Assembly (NCBI GenBank): GCA_030613705.1
Contig: JAUWLJ010000086.1
Span: forward strand, 1-7,822
Length of the DNA stretch: 7,822 nucleotides
Reading direction: 5' to 3'
From: Chloroflexota bacterium
Lineage (GTDB): Bacteria > Chloroflexota > Anaerolineae > Anaerolineales > UBA4823
In this document: positions 6,805 through 7,822 of the stretch, in pieces
How positions within the stretch are numbered: position 1 is the stretch's first letter
Layout of the letters: the number at the start of each line of letters is the position of its first letter
Position numbers and translations under genes: made by a program
Notes under the pieces: model-generated
What the model was told of the DNA's origin: nothing
Databases searched by the model: none
The model's input: the letters and a program-made list of their open reading frames with translations, nothing else

Positions 6805-6839
6805 GCGAGAGATTGAGGTTTTTTTTCTCAATCTCTCGC
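6805..6839 (-). other. Perfect 13-bp intercistronic stem-loop between SBP1 and SBP2
   Basis: GCGAGAGATTGAG (6805-6817) and its exact complement CTCAATCTCTCGC (6827-6839) are separated by 9 bases. The minus-strand RNA forms a 13-pair stem with an A-rich loop (AAAAAAAAC). It begins 14 bases after the SBP1 stop. The stem is followed by UCGCUAUCUC, not a U run, so it is not a standard intrinsic terminator. In ABC operons such hairpins after the binding-protein gene protect the upstream message from 3' decay and give the receptor in excess; that role is inferred here by position. Confidence 0.75.
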
Positions 6840-6853
6840 ATTAGTTCTAACTC

Positions 6854-7822
6854 CTATTCCCCGCTCAGGCTGCCAAAGGGTAAATCACCGCAGCGATCCT
6901 TAAGCTCTTCAGGCAGCAGGCAAGGAGGCTCCGGTCTTGTGGTGGTGATGTATTCGAAGAATTTTGCTTCTGGGTCGTCCACGTTGAGCAGCTTGACGAT
7001 GTACATGTCCTGGATTGCGACGTGGTCTTCAGGCCGAATGTAGATCGTGCCCTTGGGCCCTTCAAACTCCATGCCCTCCATAGCAGCGATCATGGCGTCA
7101 GCGCTGGTATCTCCGCCAGTAGCCTTGAGGGCTTTGATCAACAAAATGGCGGCATTCATACCGTCGGCATCGAACAGGTCCGGCGGAAGGCCGTAACGCG
7201 CCTTGGTTTGCTCGATGAGCCAGTCGTTGATGGGGTTGTCGGCGGCGGTGTAATGGTAGAGGATGCCGCTGGTGGTGCCGATGGCGTTGGCGAAGAAGGC
7301 GGGCATGACGACGTTGTCAACGAAGGAGGCGCCGAGTTCCAACTCGTCAGTGACGCCGAGGTCAACGGCGGCCTGCATGAGCGGGACGAAGCCACCGCCG
7401 GCCCAGGTGACGATCCAGGCCTCTGCACCCGAGTCGAGGATCTGCTCCATGTAAGGTGTGAACTCGGTGGTATCGGCGGGGGCGAAGATGTCGTCGGTGA
7501 CGAAGGTGCCGCCTTCCACAGTGCAGGCGTCGCGGAATGCTTGTGCGCCACCCCAGCCGAAGCTGTAGTCGGGTGCGATCTGCACAAAGGTATCATATTG
7601 GGTGGGCAGGTATTGGCACAGGTTCATTGCGTCCTGGTAGTTTTGGCGGCTGGTACGGAAGGTGTACTCATTGAAGTTGACGCCGGTGATGTCGTTGGCT
7701 GCGGCAGGAGCGACGATCAGCGGCACCTGGTTTTCTGCTGCGATCTCTTGCAGTGTGGCAGTAGCGCCAGAGCTGACGGTGCCGACCAGGATATCCACTT
7801 CTTCAACTTCGATCATCTCGCG
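6854..7822 (-). CDS. Liv-type ABC transporter substrate-binding protein (SBP1), N-terminus missing
   Basis: The C-terminal 322 residues of an extracytoplasmic solute receptor; the frame stays open to the right edge, and the ATG at 7816 is internal. About 80-110 residues, including any signal peptide, should lie outside the window. Numbering from that Met, visible landmarks are VDILVGTVSSGATATLQE (7-24, cleft region), APAAANDITG (36-45), YTFRTSR (51-57), IAPDYSFG (80-87), TWAGGGF (137-143), DNPINDWL (193-200), PPDLF (211-215), MEGMEFEGPKGTIYIRPEDHVAIQ (246-269) and the tail CLLPEELKDRC (299-309). Cysteines C67/C98 and C299/C309 could form disulfides, fitting an exported protein. It is first of the visible operon genes and paralogous to SBP2, sharing a 17-base identical DNA stretch over DNPINDW (7224-7240 and 5939-5955). 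The DNA is GC-richer than the permease genes. It delivers an unknown ligand to LivH/LivM. Confidence 0.95.
   Translation of the reverse strand, partial: REMIEVEEVDILVGTVSSGATATLQEIAAENQVPLIVAPAAANDITGVNFNEYTFRTSRQNYQDAMNLCQYLPTQYDTFVQIAPDYSFGWGGAQAFRDACTVEGGTFVTDDIFAPADTTEFTPYMEQILDSGAEAWIVTWAGGGFVPLMQAAVDLGVTDELELGASFVDNVVMPAFFANAIGTTSGILYHYTAADNPINDWLIEQTKARYGLPPDLFDADGMNAAILLIKALKATGGDTSADAMIAAMEGMEFEGPKGTIYIRPEDHVAIQDMYIVKLLNVDDPEAKFFEYITTTRPEPPCLLPEELKDRCGDLPFGSLSGE

Noticed and set aside
6775..6831. N-terminal extension of SBP2 to the TTG at 6831
   Set aside because: The added 19 residues are polar, the TTG lies inside a 13-bp stem, and no ribosome site precedes it; ATG 6774 has AGAGGA at the right distance.
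6805..6839. Intrinsic terminator after SBP1
   Set aside because: The strong stem lacks a following U run on the minus strand, and downstream genes belong to the same transporter; kept as an intercistronic stem-loop instead.
7156..7596. 146-codon minus-strand frame with a Pro/Ser/Thr-rich product
   Set aside because: It is an out-of-frame reading of the GC-rich part of SBP1; the low-complexity composition is typical of a shadow frame.
7814..7816. ATG at 7816 as the true start of SBP1
   Set aside because: The frame is open upstream to the edge, no ribosome site is seen, and starting there would remove the first strand-helix units and signal peptide of the fold.

Overview
The window reads almost entirely on the minus strand. 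It holds most of one branched-chain-amino-acid-type (Liv/HAAT family) ABC importer operon plus the start of a second transcription unit. Transcription runs from the right edge to the left: a 5'-truncated exported-type substrate-binding protein (SBP1, 6854-7822), a paralogous binding protein without a visible signal peptide (SBP2, 5602-6774), the ATPases LivG (4758-5534) and LivF (4025-4729), the permeases LivH (2420-4003, unusually long) and LivM (1307-2416), and a small winged-helix plus BTAD regulator (501-1298). Gaps from livG onward are 3-28 bases and livM is initiated from a ribosome site inside the end of livH. This supports one polycistronic message with translational coupling.

Left of the operon, a 132-base intergenic stretch carries a compact inverted repeat and a candidate extended -10 promoter. 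It is followed by a minus-strand gene (1-368) that runs off the left edge. That gene has no stop inside the window, so ordinary ORF listings miss it. It is supported by a Shine-Dalgarno site, an ATG and 122 open codons.

The parts fit together as follows. SBP1 should capture a solute outside the membrane, LivH/LivM form the channel, and LivG/LivF hydrolyse ATP. SBP2 and the BTAD protein are the unusual members. SBP2 has the same fold as SBP1 but begins directly with the mature domain, so it may be a cytosolic ligand sensor of the AmiC kind rather than an import receptor. The BTAD protein is a natural candidate regulator of the operon. The substrate cannot be read from the sequence; Liv-type systems move branched-chain amino acids, urea, short amides and other small molecules.

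The likely source is a bacterium of the Chloroflexota (Anaerolineae-like), inferred from the short SARP/BTAD regulator beside a Liv cluster, the style of the hypothetical protein at 1-368 and moderate GC. There is no marker gene to prove this. No RNA genes, CRISPR arrays, insertion sequences or phage genes were seen. The best candidates for something undescribed are the signal-less second binding protein, the roughly 175-residue membrane insertion in LivH, and the intercistronic hairpin between the two binding proteins.
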